A DNA stretch of 64,000 bases, taken from contig NZ_CP012676.1 in assembly GCF_001294575.1 (NCBI RefSeq), positions 2,480,001 to 2,544,000 on the forward strand, given 5' to 3'. Made by a program: the position numbers and the translations under genes. The stretch comes from Pseudomonas versuta (lineage in GTDB: Bacteria > Pseudomonadota > Gammaproteobacteria > Pseudomonadales > Pseudomonadaceae). The stretch's first letter is position 1, and every line of letters begins with the position of its first letter. The notes beneath the pieces were generated by a model. It made no database searches, was not told the origin of the DNA, and saw only the letters and a list, made by a program, of their open reading frames with translations. Below are positions 17,844 to 26,933 of this stretch, in pieces.

Positions 17844-18854
17844 ATGAATACTGATTTTGCTGCCTGGGCCTGGAACCCGGGTAAAGGTATCGACGGTTTA
17901 CAGCTGATCCGCAAACCGCTTTTACAGCCCGCCGCAGGCGAAGTGTTGGTTGCCAACCGCGCCATTGCATTGAACCCGGTGGACTGGAAAATCATTGAGG
18001 GCGGTCACCCTGCGTGGCAAACCGGTCGTGTACCGGGCGTGGACGGAATGGGGGTGGTGGTGGCTGCAGGTACCGGTGTAAACATCAAACCGGGCACCCG
18101 GGTGGCGTATCACCAGTCACTGGAGCGCGACGGCAGTTTCGCCGAGTACTGCATGCTTGAGGCGGCCAGCGTCCTGCTGGTGCCTGCGGCCCTGGATGAC
18201 TGCCATGCCGCGGCACTGCCCTGCCCCGGCCTGACCGCCTGGCAGGCACTGGAAAAAATACCGCCAGCCACATCCAGCGACGTACTGGTGGTGGGGGCCG
18301 GAGGCGCTGTCGGCCTGTTTCTGGTTCAACTCGCGGTACAACGTGGCTTTCGGGTCTGGGCCACGGCGTCTGCAGCGCACCATGCCAGCCTGAAGACACT
18401 GGGTGCCGCCGGGGTGTTTGATTACCGACAGGACACTTGGCAGCACGCCCTGCAAACGACGTTGGGCGAACGCAGATTGCACGCGATATTCGATACCGTC
18501 AGCGGCGCGCACGCTGCCACTCTGGCACCGATGCTGGGTTACAACGGGCACCTGGTGTGCATTCAGGATCGTCAGGACGTTGCGCCATTACCGGCCTTCA
18601 GCACAGCGATTTCATTGCATGAAGTGGCGCTCAACAGTTTTCACGCCCATGCCGGTCTCAATGATCGCCAGCAACTGCGCCACAACGGCGAACGACTGCT
18701 GGGCGCCCTGCTGGAAGGCAGTCTGTCTGGCCCCGGACTGCAGACTTTTGATTTCCAGCAATTGCCGCAGGCCTTGCAGGAACTGAAAAAAGGCGCCGGT
18801 GGCAAGTGGATCGCCTGCCTGCCCCCTTCAACGCCTGTTTTGCCGCAGGCGTAA
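17844..18854 (+). CDS. MDR-family zinc-less alcohol dehydrogenase/quinone reductase
   Basis: 336 residues. The N-terminal GroES-like domain (NPVDWKIIEGG, PGVDGMGVV, GTRVAYHQ) is followed by a Rossmann domain with the nucleotide loop VVGAGGAVGLFLVQLA near 150. Cysteine and histidine ligands of the structural/catalytic zinc sites are missing, as in quinone oxidoreductases. It probably reduces a quinone or enone with NADPH; the substrate is unknown. GAAGGAG lies 5-6 bases before the start at 17844. A single REP half-element follows the stop. Confidence 0.87.
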   Translation: MNTDFAAWAWNPGKGIDGLQLIRKPLLQPAAGEVLVANRAIALNPVDWKIIEGGHPAWQTGRVPGVDGMGVVVAAGTGVNIKPGTRVAYHQSLERDGSFAEYCMLEAASVLLVPAALDDCHAAALPCPGLTAWQALEKIPPATSSDVLVVGAGGAVGLFLVQLAVQRGFRVWATASAAHHASLKTLGAAGVFDYRQDTWQHALQTTLGERRLHAIFDTVSGAHAATLAPMLGYNGHLVCIQDRQDVAPLPAFSTAISLHEVALNSFHAHAGLNDRQQLRHNGERLLGALLEGSLSGPGLQTFDFQQLPQALQELKKGAGGKWIACLPPSTPVLPQA

Positions 18855-18899
18855 AAGCCGGCTGCTCCCTGTTGCACCTGTGGGCGCTGCAAAGCCGCA

Positions 18900-18925
18900 G
18901 CGCTGGCAAGCCAGCTCCCACAAGG
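18900..18925. repeat. Single REP element
   Basis: GCGCTGGCAAGCCAGCTCCC matches one arm of the REP doublet at 17567-17668. It is a lone copy just after the MDR stop, in a 170-base gap before the next gene. Confidence 0.75.
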
Positions 18926-19024
18926 GTTTGTCCTGCCCGGGTCAGGGGCTGGCTGCCCACCGAACCTATTTCTCCAGCTACAGTCAGATACTGCACGTAT
19001 CTACAGTCAACCGGGGCGCACTTC

Positions 19025-19348
19025 ATGGACACCTTCAAGCACATGCTCAGCAACTGGGAATCTAAAGCCCGGGAATCCGGCGAACGGGTGGAATACACCC
19101 TGACCCTCGATAAACATGACCTGGTCAAGATCAAGGCACTGGCACAAGCCTATGGCCTGGATGAAGCGACCATCACTGAGGGGCTTATCCACTCAGCGGT
19201 CAAGGAAGCAGAGAAATCGATGCCCTATGTGCAAGGCACTGAAGTGATAAGGGTTGAAGACGGTGAGGAGGTCTATGCAGATGCCGGCAAAACTCCGGCA
19301 TTCGTCGCAGCAGAACAGACGTTATCCAAGAGTCTGGGCGTCAGCTGA
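19025..19348 (+). CDS. Small Pseudomonas protein of 'type 1 pili tip component' annotation class
   Basis: 107 residues, start at 19025. The opening MDTFKHMLSNWESKARESGE, a central helical ribbon-helix-helix-like stretch (DLVKIKALAQAYGLDEATITEGLIHSAV) and the ending PYVQGTEVIRVEDGEEVYADAG resemble a conserved Pseudomonas family often labelled pilin accessory or type 1 pili tip component. No signal peptide or pilin feature supports that label; the helical middle looks more like a small DNA- or protein-binding domain. The function is unknown. The frame opens upstream at 18806, but that part runs through the REP element. Confidence 0.7.
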   Translation: MDTFKHMLSNWESKARESGERVEYTLTLDKHDLVKIKALAQAYGLDEATITEGLIHSAVKEAEKSMPYVQGTEVIRVEDGEEVYADAGKTPAFVAAEQTLSKSLGVS

Positions 19349-19391
19349 TAGCGGCTGCGCTGTCGTTTACCCCGTCAGGGCTGGCAACAGG

Positions 19392-19580
19392 TCAGTCCTG
19401 TACCAGCGGCAGTTTCACCACGAATTCACTGCCCTTGACGTCCCTTTCATTCTTGCCGGTGACTGAACCGTCATGCACTTCAACCAGTTCGCGGACCACC
19501 GTCAGGCCAATCCCCAGGCCTGAGCCGCTGAAGCCGACCGCATGCACCTCCTGCATAAATGGCTCGAAGATAACCGGGAA
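19392..19580 (-). pseudogene. C-terminal fragment of a sensor histidine kinase
   Basis: Reading from the TGA at 19392-19394 backwards, the frame gives VIFEPFMQE ... SGSGLGIGLTVVRELVEVHDG ... GSEFVVKLPL. This is the F and G2 boxes of a HATPase_c domain with the usual C-terminus. Upstream, the sequence degenerates (YGISTKAFP, where a D-x-G-x-G box is expected) and no kinase core, sensor or start exists. It is a leftover of a deleted gene at the distal edge of the T6SS cluster. Confidence 0.75.
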
Positions 19581-19677
19581 GGCTTTAGTAGAAATACCAT
19601 AGTGGACAGCCTCAAATTGCCGCCGGCCACAGTCCTGTCGGTGGATGGCCGCAATACAGGGGCTCAGCCGCTACCGC

Positions 19678-20829
19678 TCATATACCCGCCTGGGCCGAGG
19701 GCAGCCCGCAGACTCCGGCTTGCGCGACCAGGCGGATATCCACCCTGCGGTTGGCCGCTCTGCCCAGGGCGCTGTCATTAGCGGCAATCGGTTGCCTGCC
19801 GGCCTCGCCCTGAACAACAAAGCAATCGTCAGGCATATCGCCCATGCGCTGCATCCAGTTGCGCACGGCCAGGGCCCGGGCATATGAAAGTTGCAGATTG
19901 CGCTGCGCGTCACCCGAGGAGTCGGTGTGCCCGACGATCACCACCCGCCAGCCGGGCTGGGCCTTGATGCTGTCCAGGGCATTGATCAGCACTTTGGTAG
20001 AACCGGGCTTGAGCTCGGCACTGCCGGCTTCAAACAACGACAGGCTGTCCAGCCGCACGGGGTCGGGCGCGGTCCGGGCCTGGCTGCTGGCAGCGGCCAT
20101 CACACTCCACCACCACAAACCGCAGGCCACAGCCAGTGCAGCCACCAGCCCCAGCAGCCACAGAACGATGCGGTACTTGCGGGCCAGCCAGGCGTCAGGC
20201 GGCACTTGCGGCATAGGGCTGGCAGGCAGGATTACCACCGGAACCGCCGGCATGATCAGCGCCGGTTCGACCGCCCGGGTCGAAACCGGCAACATCTCCC
20301 CCGACAATCCGTTGCGCTGCAGGCGCTGCATCAGGCTGGCAACCTGGTGCCGCAGCGCCTGCAACGAGACCAGCGGCACCTGCCCCAGGCTCTCCAGGCG
20401 CCTGGACAGTCGCTGCAGCTCACTGTCCAGGCGCTCAAGCGCGGCCAGCATGTGCCAGGTGATTTCCTGGCGTCGCAGCAATGGCTGCAACTGGTCAAAC
20501 AGCCAGGCCAGGATATCCATGCGCACCGACACCATTGGCGGCCACAGGGCTGGCCATTCACTGCACAGCGCCTCGATCAGGGCCACGCCTTGCGCCATGC
20601 CCTCCAGGCCGTAGCGCTGGCTGCGGGCCAGGGTCAAAGAGACGACAGTTTGCAGCTCTGCGCCATTGTGGTGGAACAACGTCAGGCATAACTGCTCGAC
20701 CCTGGCCCAGTCAACGTCCGGGCACGCCGGATGGCTCAACTTGGCCAACTCGTCACGTAACGCGGTAAATTCACTGAAACCGCGCGGGTCGCCACCCACA
20801 CGGATACGCATTTCAAATAACGCTGTCAT
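19678..20829 (-). CDS. T6SS VasL-like protein with ImpA-N domain fused to OmpA domain
   Basis: 383 residues. Residues 1-110 resemble the ImpA_N domain of TssA/VasL proteins (RIRVGGDPRGFSEFTALRDELAKL). A helical linker follows, then one transmembrane helix near 222-246, and a C-terminal OmpA-like peptidoglycan-binding domain (about 265-370: VVIVGHTDSSG, RNLQLSYARA, GRAANRRVDIRL). It is the last gene of the T6SS string. Its OmpA domain is clearly paralogous to that of the protein at 39245-40948. It probably anchors or coordinates the apparatus at the envelope; the fusion is less usual than a stand-alone VasL. Confidence 0.82.
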   Translation of the reverse strand: MTALFEMRIRVGGDPRGFSEFTALRDELAKLSHPACPDVDWARVEQLCLTLFHHNGAELQTVVSLTLARSQRYGLEGMAQGVALIEALCSEWPALWPPMVSVRMDILAWLFDQLQPLLRRQEITWHMLAALERLDSELQRLSRRLESLGQVPLVSLQALRHQVASLMQRLQRNGLSGEMLPVSTRAVEPALIMPAVPVVILPASPMPQVPPDAWLARKYRIVLWLLGLVAALAVACGLWWWSVMAAASSQARTAPDPVRLDSLSLFEAGSAELKPGSTKVLINALDSIKAQPGWRVVIVGHTDSSGDAQRNLQLSYARALAVRNWMQRMGDMPDDCFVVQGEAGRQPIAANDSALGRAANRRVDIRLVAQAGVCGLPSAQAGI

Positions 20830-20850
20830 CGAGCTTCCCTTGCATGAGGT

Positions 20851-21291
20851 TTACGGCAGCGGCAAATAGTTCTGCCGCTTCAGATGGCGCACCAGCACTT
20901 TGCCTTCGGCCCCCAGACTCGTGCCGAAGGTCACCTGCCCGCCCCCTTTGAGCTGCGCATGCAGGGCATATTCCAGATGACCCGGCCGGGTCTGCTCCAG
21001 CAGGTCGATATGCAGCGCAGCCAGGCGCGGCTCGTACTTGAGCAAGGTGTTGACCAACGTGCCCATCAGCTCGTGCGCGGCGCCCGGCAGTCCTTGCAGG
21101 GTCAGGCCCATGTCCGGCAAGCCGTAGTCCGGCAGGTGGCTGAGCGACCCTGCCCGGCTGTTGAGGATGCGTTGCAGGTTGTCCAGCACTGACAGGGTGT
21201 ACTGGTCCTCTTCCGGGACGCTGTAAAGGTCCAGCTCGCCGTCGAAATTCTGTAGCAGCGTTTCGTAGAGCGAAGGATTGATCTGGCTCAC
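20851..21291 (-). CDS. tssE: T6SS baseplate protein TssE (gp25-like)
   Basis: 146 residues. It shows the gp25/TssE pattern: SLYETLLQNF, then LDNLQRILNSRAGSLSHLPDYGLPDM, and a C-terminal beta-sheet block ending VTFGTSLGAEGKVLV. TssE is a baseplate component that helps start sheath assembly. It follows tssJ closely and precedes the VasL/OmpA gene by about 20 bases. Appears intact. Confidence 0.9.
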   Translation of the reverse strand: MSQINPSLYETLLQNFDGELDLYSVPEEDQYTLSVLDNLQRILNSRAGSLSHLPDYGLPDMGLTLQGLPGAAHELMGTLVNTLLKYEPRLAALHIDLLEQTRPGHLEYALHAQLKGGGQVTFGTSLGAEGKVLVRHLKRQNYLPLP

Positions 21292-21294
21292 GGC

Positions 21295-21831
21295 TCACTC
21301 CTGCGCCAGCGGTTGCAAGGTCAGCCGGTTGTTGCCCAGCTCGATCACCCGCGCCCGCTGCGGGTCCAGCTCATCGCGGCCCAGCGTCAGGCGCCAGGTG
21401 TGCAGGCGGGTATCGGGGGTGCGAAACAACGCAACCACCGTGACGAACTGCGCATCGTTATCCAGCGCCATGTTCAGGTGCGCGCCCGCTGCTGGCTTGA
21501 CCACCAGCGCCCGCTGCGCCAGCAAATCGGCACGCAGCAGATTGTCGGCATCGTTCAGCACGCTGTCGTACCCAGCCTTGTTCAGCGCCTTGATGTCGCG
21601 CAGCTGATAGACCCGCACCACGGTGGACACCGACACACCACTCATATCCGCCTCGTCAGTGTTCATCCCTGCGCGGGCGCTAAAGTCCAGGTGCAGGGTT
21701 TTCACCTGCTTGTAGAAGATCGCCCGGGTCGTAGACGAGCCGGTGTCGGACAGGCTCTGGGTCAGGCCGCAGCCGCCCAGCAGTACACCGAATACTGCCA
21801 CCGGCAATAGATTAAAAACGGTACGCGACAT
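21295..21831 (-). CDS. tssJ: T6SS outer-membrane lipoprotein TssJ
   Basis: 178 residues. The start at 21831 gives a lipoprotein signal: MSRTVFNLLP, a hydrophobic core and lipobox LGGC near 18-21. The mature domain is the transthyretin-like TssJ fold (VKTLHLDFSARAGMN, VRVYQLRDIKALNKAGYD, FRTPDTRLHTWRL). TssJ binds the periplasmic part of TssM to complete the membrane complex. It overlaps the end of tssG by 20 bases. Appears intact. Confidence 0.9.
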   Translation of the reverse strand: MSRTVFNLLPVAVFGVLLGGCGLTQSLSDTGSSTTRAIFYKQVKTLHLDFSARAGMNTDEADMSGVSVSTVVRVYQLRDIKALNKAGYDSVLNDADNLLRADLLAQRALVVKPAAGAHLNMALDNDAQFVTVVALFRTPDTRLHTWRLTLGRDELDPQRARVIELGNNRLTLQPLAQE

Positions 21832-22902
21832 GCTGTGCTTCTCTGTACTGGGGGTTGCTGTGCAGGCCTTGGTATCGGCCCAGATTGATGGTGACAATTT
21901 CGTCTGCCTCGACCGGCCTGGCCTCGCTGCCCAGCACCCCGGTCATGCCCAGCAGCACCGGCGCACCACCGAGCACAGGTTTGGGCAGGCTGCGCAGCGG
22001 CAACGACAGCTGCAATATCGCGGTGCATCGCCAGCCCAGATACACCCGCAGCAACACCAGCAAATCACTGTGCAACGGATTACCCGGCAACCAGCCACGC
22101 GCTTCGTCCGGGTCCTCGGTGAACAGCGCCAGGTGCAACTGACTGTTGACGTCATGGCCGACGCTGCCCAGCGGCGTGCCCCGGGACAAGCTCACCGGGT
22201 CACTGGCCGACAGGCTGGCCGGCTGCGCCAGTGCCACTTTCTGTGGCCAGTTCGGGGTCACCCGGGCCCGGGTATGGGGGCCAGCAACTTGACCAGCGCC
22301 ATGATCCCTTCGGCGTTGCGGGTGGGCAGACGCATCACCCCCAGTAACGCCAGGAAGCGCGATACTGGCGTTGCGATCTGCTTGGCAGTGCCAGGAATCC
22401 CCAGGCCAATCAGCCCCAACAGGCATTGCGAAGTTGCATCACGGCCACCGGCCTCGAACGTCGCCAGGTAGGAGTACTTGCGCCAGATGCGATAGAACTG
22501 GGTGAAGATCCGGTGGTTGAAAATATCCAGGAACGCCTCCAGGGCATCATGGCCTTCGCGACGCTGGGCAATATCATCCAGATAGCTCGTCGGCATTGGC
22601 GAGTCGATGCCGTACAGGCCCAGCAGACGGGTGCGTACCGTGGCCGGACGGTCAGGATGGTGCGCATCGGTTTCGATGGCCTTGAGCTCACCCGCAGGAA
22701 AACCCATGCCGGGGTCGGGGCGAAAACGCACCGGGTCATCCGCCGGGTGCGCAGTACTGCCCAGCGGCGGGTGGTCGGGCAAAGCCTGTTCCAGCAGCTG
22801 ACAGAAACGGTACATACCGGCTTCGGCGACCCGCCCTTGCAGCGCTTGCAGCACACCGGCGGCTTTCAGCCGGGTATACGCTGACTGTGGTTCTCGTTCC
22901 AT
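21812..22902 (-). pseudogene. tssG: T6SS baseplate gene tssG, frameshifted
   Basis: The two halves of TssG lie in different frames. From ATG 22902 (AAGGGA 10 bases upstream; overlapping tssF) the N-terminal half reads REPQSAYTRLKAAGVL ... ALVKLLAP and hits a stop at 22258. The C-terminal half continues from about 22275 as HTRARVTPNWPQKV ... VTINLGRYQGL to 21812. Adding one base to the five-base G run at 22276-22280 restores a 363-codon frame, normal for TssG. It is either a real one-base deletion or a homopolymer sequencing error. TssG forms the TssE-F-G-K wedge of the baseplate and is essential. Confidence 0.85.
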
Positions 22903-24626
22903 CGCAGGCACTTCCCTTCAGGTTGCAAGATCAGCGTGAGCTGGTTGAATAAATGAATGTCGGCATACAGGCCAAAGAAGCGATGGAGCATTTCGCCGAA
23001 CAGGCTGATGTCGCCCTCCCCCGAAAAGCCGCTGCTGTCCAGGGTCACTTCGATATCCACCCCGCGCAGCAGAAAACCTTTCTCGAAGCGCTGCACCAGA
23101 TGATGGCGAACCCCGACAATCGCCTCCAGTCGACGCCGGTTCAGCTCGCTGGCAGTCCAGTCGTATAACGCCAGCGTGCCGCGCAGCACCTCGGCACTGT
23201 CGAGCATCGGCAAGAAGTTCGACCCCAGATGGCTGAGCACGCGCCAATGAAAACGATCCCGGTCAGGGGGGTAGCACGGCAGGCTGGGGGCACACAGATT
23301 GCGCACCCGCAGGCCGCTGCGGATGGTCTGCACCAGCGTGTCGAGCAAGGTGCTTTGCAACGCCTTGCGCGGTAACAGACCGTTGGTGCCGGTCAGGCGC
23401 AATGACAGGCTTTCGCCGTCTTTGAGCAGGTCCTTGTCGAAGCCCTCCCCCCCCAGGATCAGCCAGGTGTCGTGCAGCCCCTTGGCCGAACGCTTCAAAC
23501 GGGTATGGAAATAACGCTCCGGCGCGTCGTCGCGCAGCATCCCGCCCTTGTGCCGAAAGCTGGTGAACGGCACATAGTCCTGGCGTACGGCATCCTTTGA
23601 TGAAGTGACCTGGTCCACCGAATAAATTTCCGTGTGCCCGTCCTGTAACCGCATGGGCCGCAGCAGGTAGTCGCTCTGCAACGGCGCCAGGGTCAGCGGA
23701 TCGGCCTCCAGCGTGAACAGGTTGATCACCGGCACGCAATGCAGGCGAATATGCTCGCTGCTCACACTGAATGCCTGCGGCCAGGGCTCGCGCAGCACCA
23801 CCTCCAGTTCGAACCAGGGGGTAGCGGGCGCAAGGTTCAGTTGTTCGAGACCACAGAGGGTGACGAACATGAACTTCTCGCGGAAGGTGAAGTACTCCAG
23901 CAACAATTGATAGCCGCTGAACGCGCTGTCCCCTTTGGGCCACAGGCGGTCCTCGTCGGCAAAGCCCCTGGGCGCAAAATGCGCGTCCAGTGGCTGGCGC
24001 TCCTGCTCCGGCAGGCGCGAGTACAGCGCCTGCATGTTCAGGGTCAGCGCCTGGTGCAAGGCACTGGCCAGCGGCGCGTCGGCATTGAGGTACAACGCCA
24101 GGCGGCTGAGGTCGATCTGGCTCCAGTCGGTCAACCCGCCGCAGCTAAAACGCAGCCGCAGCAGCGAACGGCCATCCGCCTCATGGGCCAGGCGCACCGA
24201 TTCCAGGGCCAGCGGCTGCACGGCCAGATCCTGGGTGGTGGTGTAACGGCAGCGGGTGCGTTGCGGGCCGATCGGCCGGGATAACACCTCAAAGCCCCTG
24301 GCAATCGCCTCGCTGTGCTTCATTTGCGCAAGATCGGGTGCCAGTTCGATGATCGAAAGCGAGGGAATGGTGCGCAAATAATGGGGCCACAGCAGGCTGA
24401 CGAGCCCCTCGGTCAGCTCCGGCAGATCATCGTCGAGCTTCTCGCGCAGGCGCCCCATCAAGAACGCAAAGCCCTCGAACAGGCGCTCCACATAGGGGTC
24501 TTGTGCCCCCGGCTTGTCCAGATTGAGCTGGCTCGCCCGGTCCGGGAATGCTTCGGCGAACTCCTTGCCGGCTTCGCGCAGGTAACGCATTTCGGCGTCG
24601 AAGTAGCGCAGTGTCAAATTGTCCAT
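22866..24626 (-). CDS. tssF: T6SS baseplate protein TssF
   Basis: 586 residues, normal for TssF. It begins MDNLTLRYFDAEMRYLREAGKEFA and keeps family blocks DPYVERLFEGFAFL, LPELTEGLVSLLWPHYLRTIPSLSI, and the C-terminal ILQPEGKCLRW. The start at 24626 matches the family; the frame opens eight codons earlier. It overlaps the tssG start by 37 bases, as in most T6SS loci. Appears intact. Confidence 0.92.
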   Translation of the reverse strand: MDNLTLRYFDAEMRYLREAGKEFAEAFPDRASQLNLDKPGAQDPYVERLFEGFAFLMGRLREKLDDDLPELTEGLVSLLWPHYLRTIPSLSIIELAPDLAQMKHSEAIARGFEVLSRPIGPQRTRCRYTTTQDLAVQPLALESVRLAHEADGRSLLRLRFSCGGLTDWSQIDLSRLALYLNADAPLASALHQALTLNMQALYSRLPEQERQPLDAHFAPRGFADEDRLWPKGDSAFSGYQLLLEYFTFREKFMFVTLCGLEQLNLAPATPWFELEVVLREPWPQAFSVSSEHIRLHCVPVINLFTLEADPLTLAPLQSDYLLRPMRLQDGHTEIYSVDQVTSSKDAVRQDYVPFTSFRHKGGMLRDDAPERYFHTRLKRSAKGLHDTWLILGGEGFDKDLLKDGESLSLRLTGTNGLLPRKALQSTLLDTLVQTIRSGLRVRNLCAPSLPCYPPDRDRFHWRVLSHLGSNFLPMLDSAEVLRGTLALYDWTASELNRRRLEAIVGVRHHLVQRFEKGFLLRGVDIEVTLDSSGFSGEGDISLFGEMLHRFFGLYADIHLFNQLTLILQPEGKCLRWNENHSQRIPG

Positions 24627-24656
24627 GCTCACAAAAATATTCCACATCACAGAGAG

Positions 24657-26243
24657 TTAGGCGCACAGCACCGCAGCGCGTACCGGGTCAATCGCCACCA
24701 GTGCGCCCAGCAGCGATTCGGTACGACGGGCCAGGGCCGGTTTGTCGGCATCGTTGCGTTGCGCTTTCAACCGCAACAGCTTGAGCAGGCGGGCCTTGAC
24801 CTCAAAGTTCAGCTCCGGCTCCCACACCGACAAGGCCTGGTGCTGCGCGGTAGCGTCCAGATCGGTCAGCAGGTGCATGGCCAGATCAGCCTTGCCGTAT
24901 TGCTCGGCCACGCGGGCCATCAGCAGCCGCAGCAGCCAGCGCTGACGCCCGGTCTGGAGCCTGGGCCGGGCCGCCAGCCAGGCCAGCGCCGCGTCCACCC
25001 CGTCGCTGTCGGCCTGGACCCGGGCTTCGTCCTCCAGCGCCAGGATCTCGGCGTCCGAGCTGCTCACTTGCACCTTGGGTGCCGGCAGCCATTGCTGCAC
25101 GCGATTGCCGCTGACGTGGCGGGCGATCCAGTCGCGAGTGGTCTCGTCGGCGAAGGGCGTACCGTCGCTCCATAGCAACAGCTCCAGGCCCGGCAGGCGT
25201 TCGAGGAGCATCCCCAGATCACGCTGGACGATATCGGCCCAACCCTCCAGAGGCGCCGGTTGTTTGCTCAGTGCCTGATGCAGGTACCACTGCAAATCCA
25301 GCCAGAAATGGTTCACCCCCTCGGCGTATACCCGCTCCACCTGATCGAGCAATTCGCCCCAGCTTTGCTGCAGATACAGGCGTTTGAGTTGCGCCCGATA
25401 ATCACTGCGCGGCGCAGCCAGACGCGTCTTGCCGCCAGCGTCCTCGGGCGGCACCTGATGCACCGTGTCCCAGCGCAGACTCTTCATCAGGCGATGGGCT
25501 GCCAGCCAGCCATGGGGTTGCTCGCGCAAATACCCGGCCAATGCCCGGCCGGTATCCAGCAGGTCGCGGCCGGACTTGATCGCCGTGGCGCTCGGCGCCG
25601 CACTTTGCACGACCGACGCGTGACTGACACTGTGCTGCGGCACCAGCGCATCCACCCCGCCGGACCGGTTCAACCGCGCGGACAACGCGCCATACAGCGC
25701 CCCCAGCGCCGGTCGCTGATCCTGGGGCCAGGCCTCAAGCCCGCGCTCCAGCCAGGCCAGCGCCGCGACCGTACGCTCGGCCTCGCTGCGCACCACCTCG
25801 GGGTACAGCGACAGGCTGTCCAGCACCTTGGTCCCGGCCAGCCATTCCAGAGCCATCTTGCGGCTATTGGGGCGCGGCGGCAGCACCTGCTCGGGGTAAC
25901 GCTCCAGCAACGCCGCCAACAGACCAAGCCCGTCAGCCAGCCCGGCCTCACCGTCGCGGTGCAAACGCGCCCACAAGTAATACGTCGCCACCCGCAGGTC
26001 CTTACAGGTATGGGTGAACAGCTTGTGCGCCAGTTCCACCACCCGCTCGGCATCCGCCCCGGACATCTTGTTGACCTCTTCACGCATGCGCTGGAAGTCA
26101 TCGTCATAGCCCGGGTCCTGCCCCACCGGCGACTCTGCGCTGACGGGCTCGAGCCAGGGTTACCAGTGTTCGGCCTGACTGCGCGCCACCCCCAGAGGGT
26201 CACGCTCGCCCAGGCACTGAGTAATCAAGGTTTGCAGAGTCAT
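24657..26243 (-). pseudogene. tssA: T6SS cap/adaptor gene tssA with in-frame nonsense codon
   Basis: From ATG 26243 (GGAAG six bases upstream) the frame reads MTLQTLITQCLGERDPLG ... EHW and meets TAA at 26160-26162, codon 28. The same frame continues PWLEPVSAESPVGQDPGYDDDFQ, the core of the ImpA_N domain, and runs 500 more codons to 24657 without further stops. The expected protein is 528 residues. Re-initiation at GTG 26126 would give 489 residues lacking the N-terminal helix and the conserved PWL block. TssA directs sheath and tube polymerisation. A REP array lies directly upstream, separating it from tssM. Confidence 0.85.
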
Positions 26244-26310
26244 TCAAAGCTTCCATTCTGTGCATAAGACATTTTTGCGGCGTTCTCACCAGCACCAAAC
26301 ACCCGTATTG

Positions 26311-26890
26311 CGTAGCAGTTGCCGAAGGCTACGCCCCGACCATCACACTCATTGCCGCCCACCTGTAGTCGCTGACGAGGCACGAGGCTGCGATGGACTG
26401 CGCGGCAGGCCCCGCAATTGAAGGCCCTGCGGCCCTTATCGCAGCCTCGTTCCTCGTCAGCGACTACAACTCCGCTTTTCGTAGCAGTTGCCGAAGGCTA
26501 CGTCCGGTCGCACAGCGACCATCACGCTCGTTGCCACCCACCTGTAGTCGCTGACGAGGCACGAGGCTGCGATGGACTGCGCAGCAGGCCCCGCAATTGA
26601 AGGCCCTGCGGCCCTTATCGCAGCCTCGTTCCTCGTCAGCGACTACAACTCCGCTTTTCGTAGCAGTCGCCGAAGGCTACGTCCGGTCGCACAGCGACCA
26701 TCACGCTCATTGCCGCCCACCTGTAGTCGCTGACGAGGCACGAGGCTGCGATGGACTGCGCAGCAGGCCCCGCAATTGAAGGCCCTGCGGCCCTTATCGC
26801 AGCCTCGTTCCTCGTCAGCGACTACAACTCCGCTTTTCGTAGCAGTCGCCGAAGGCTACGTCCGGTCGCGCAGCGACCGTAATCCAGCGT
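26311..26890. repeat. REP tandem array within the T6SS locus, 179-bp period
   Basis: Three units start with CCTGTAGTCGCTGACGAGG at about 26362, 26541 and 26720, preceded and followed by GTAGCAGTTGCCGAAGGCTACG-type hairpins. Each unit carries a long inverted pair: GTAGTCGCTGACGAGG...GCTGCGAT against ATCGCAGCCTCG...CAGCGACTAC. Units are over 95 percent alike by eye. The array occupies almost all of the tssM-tssA gap. The 60-codon repeated frames within it are not genes. Confidence 0.92.
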
Positions 26891-26933
26891 GCACAATGGC
26901 TCCGGTTTCACTCGTCAGCTGCTACGAAGGTTT

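Noticed and set aside
19542..19887. Small plus-strand frames near the T6SS edge
   Set aside because: They overlap the kinase remnant and the VasL/OmpA gene in antisense and show no family features.
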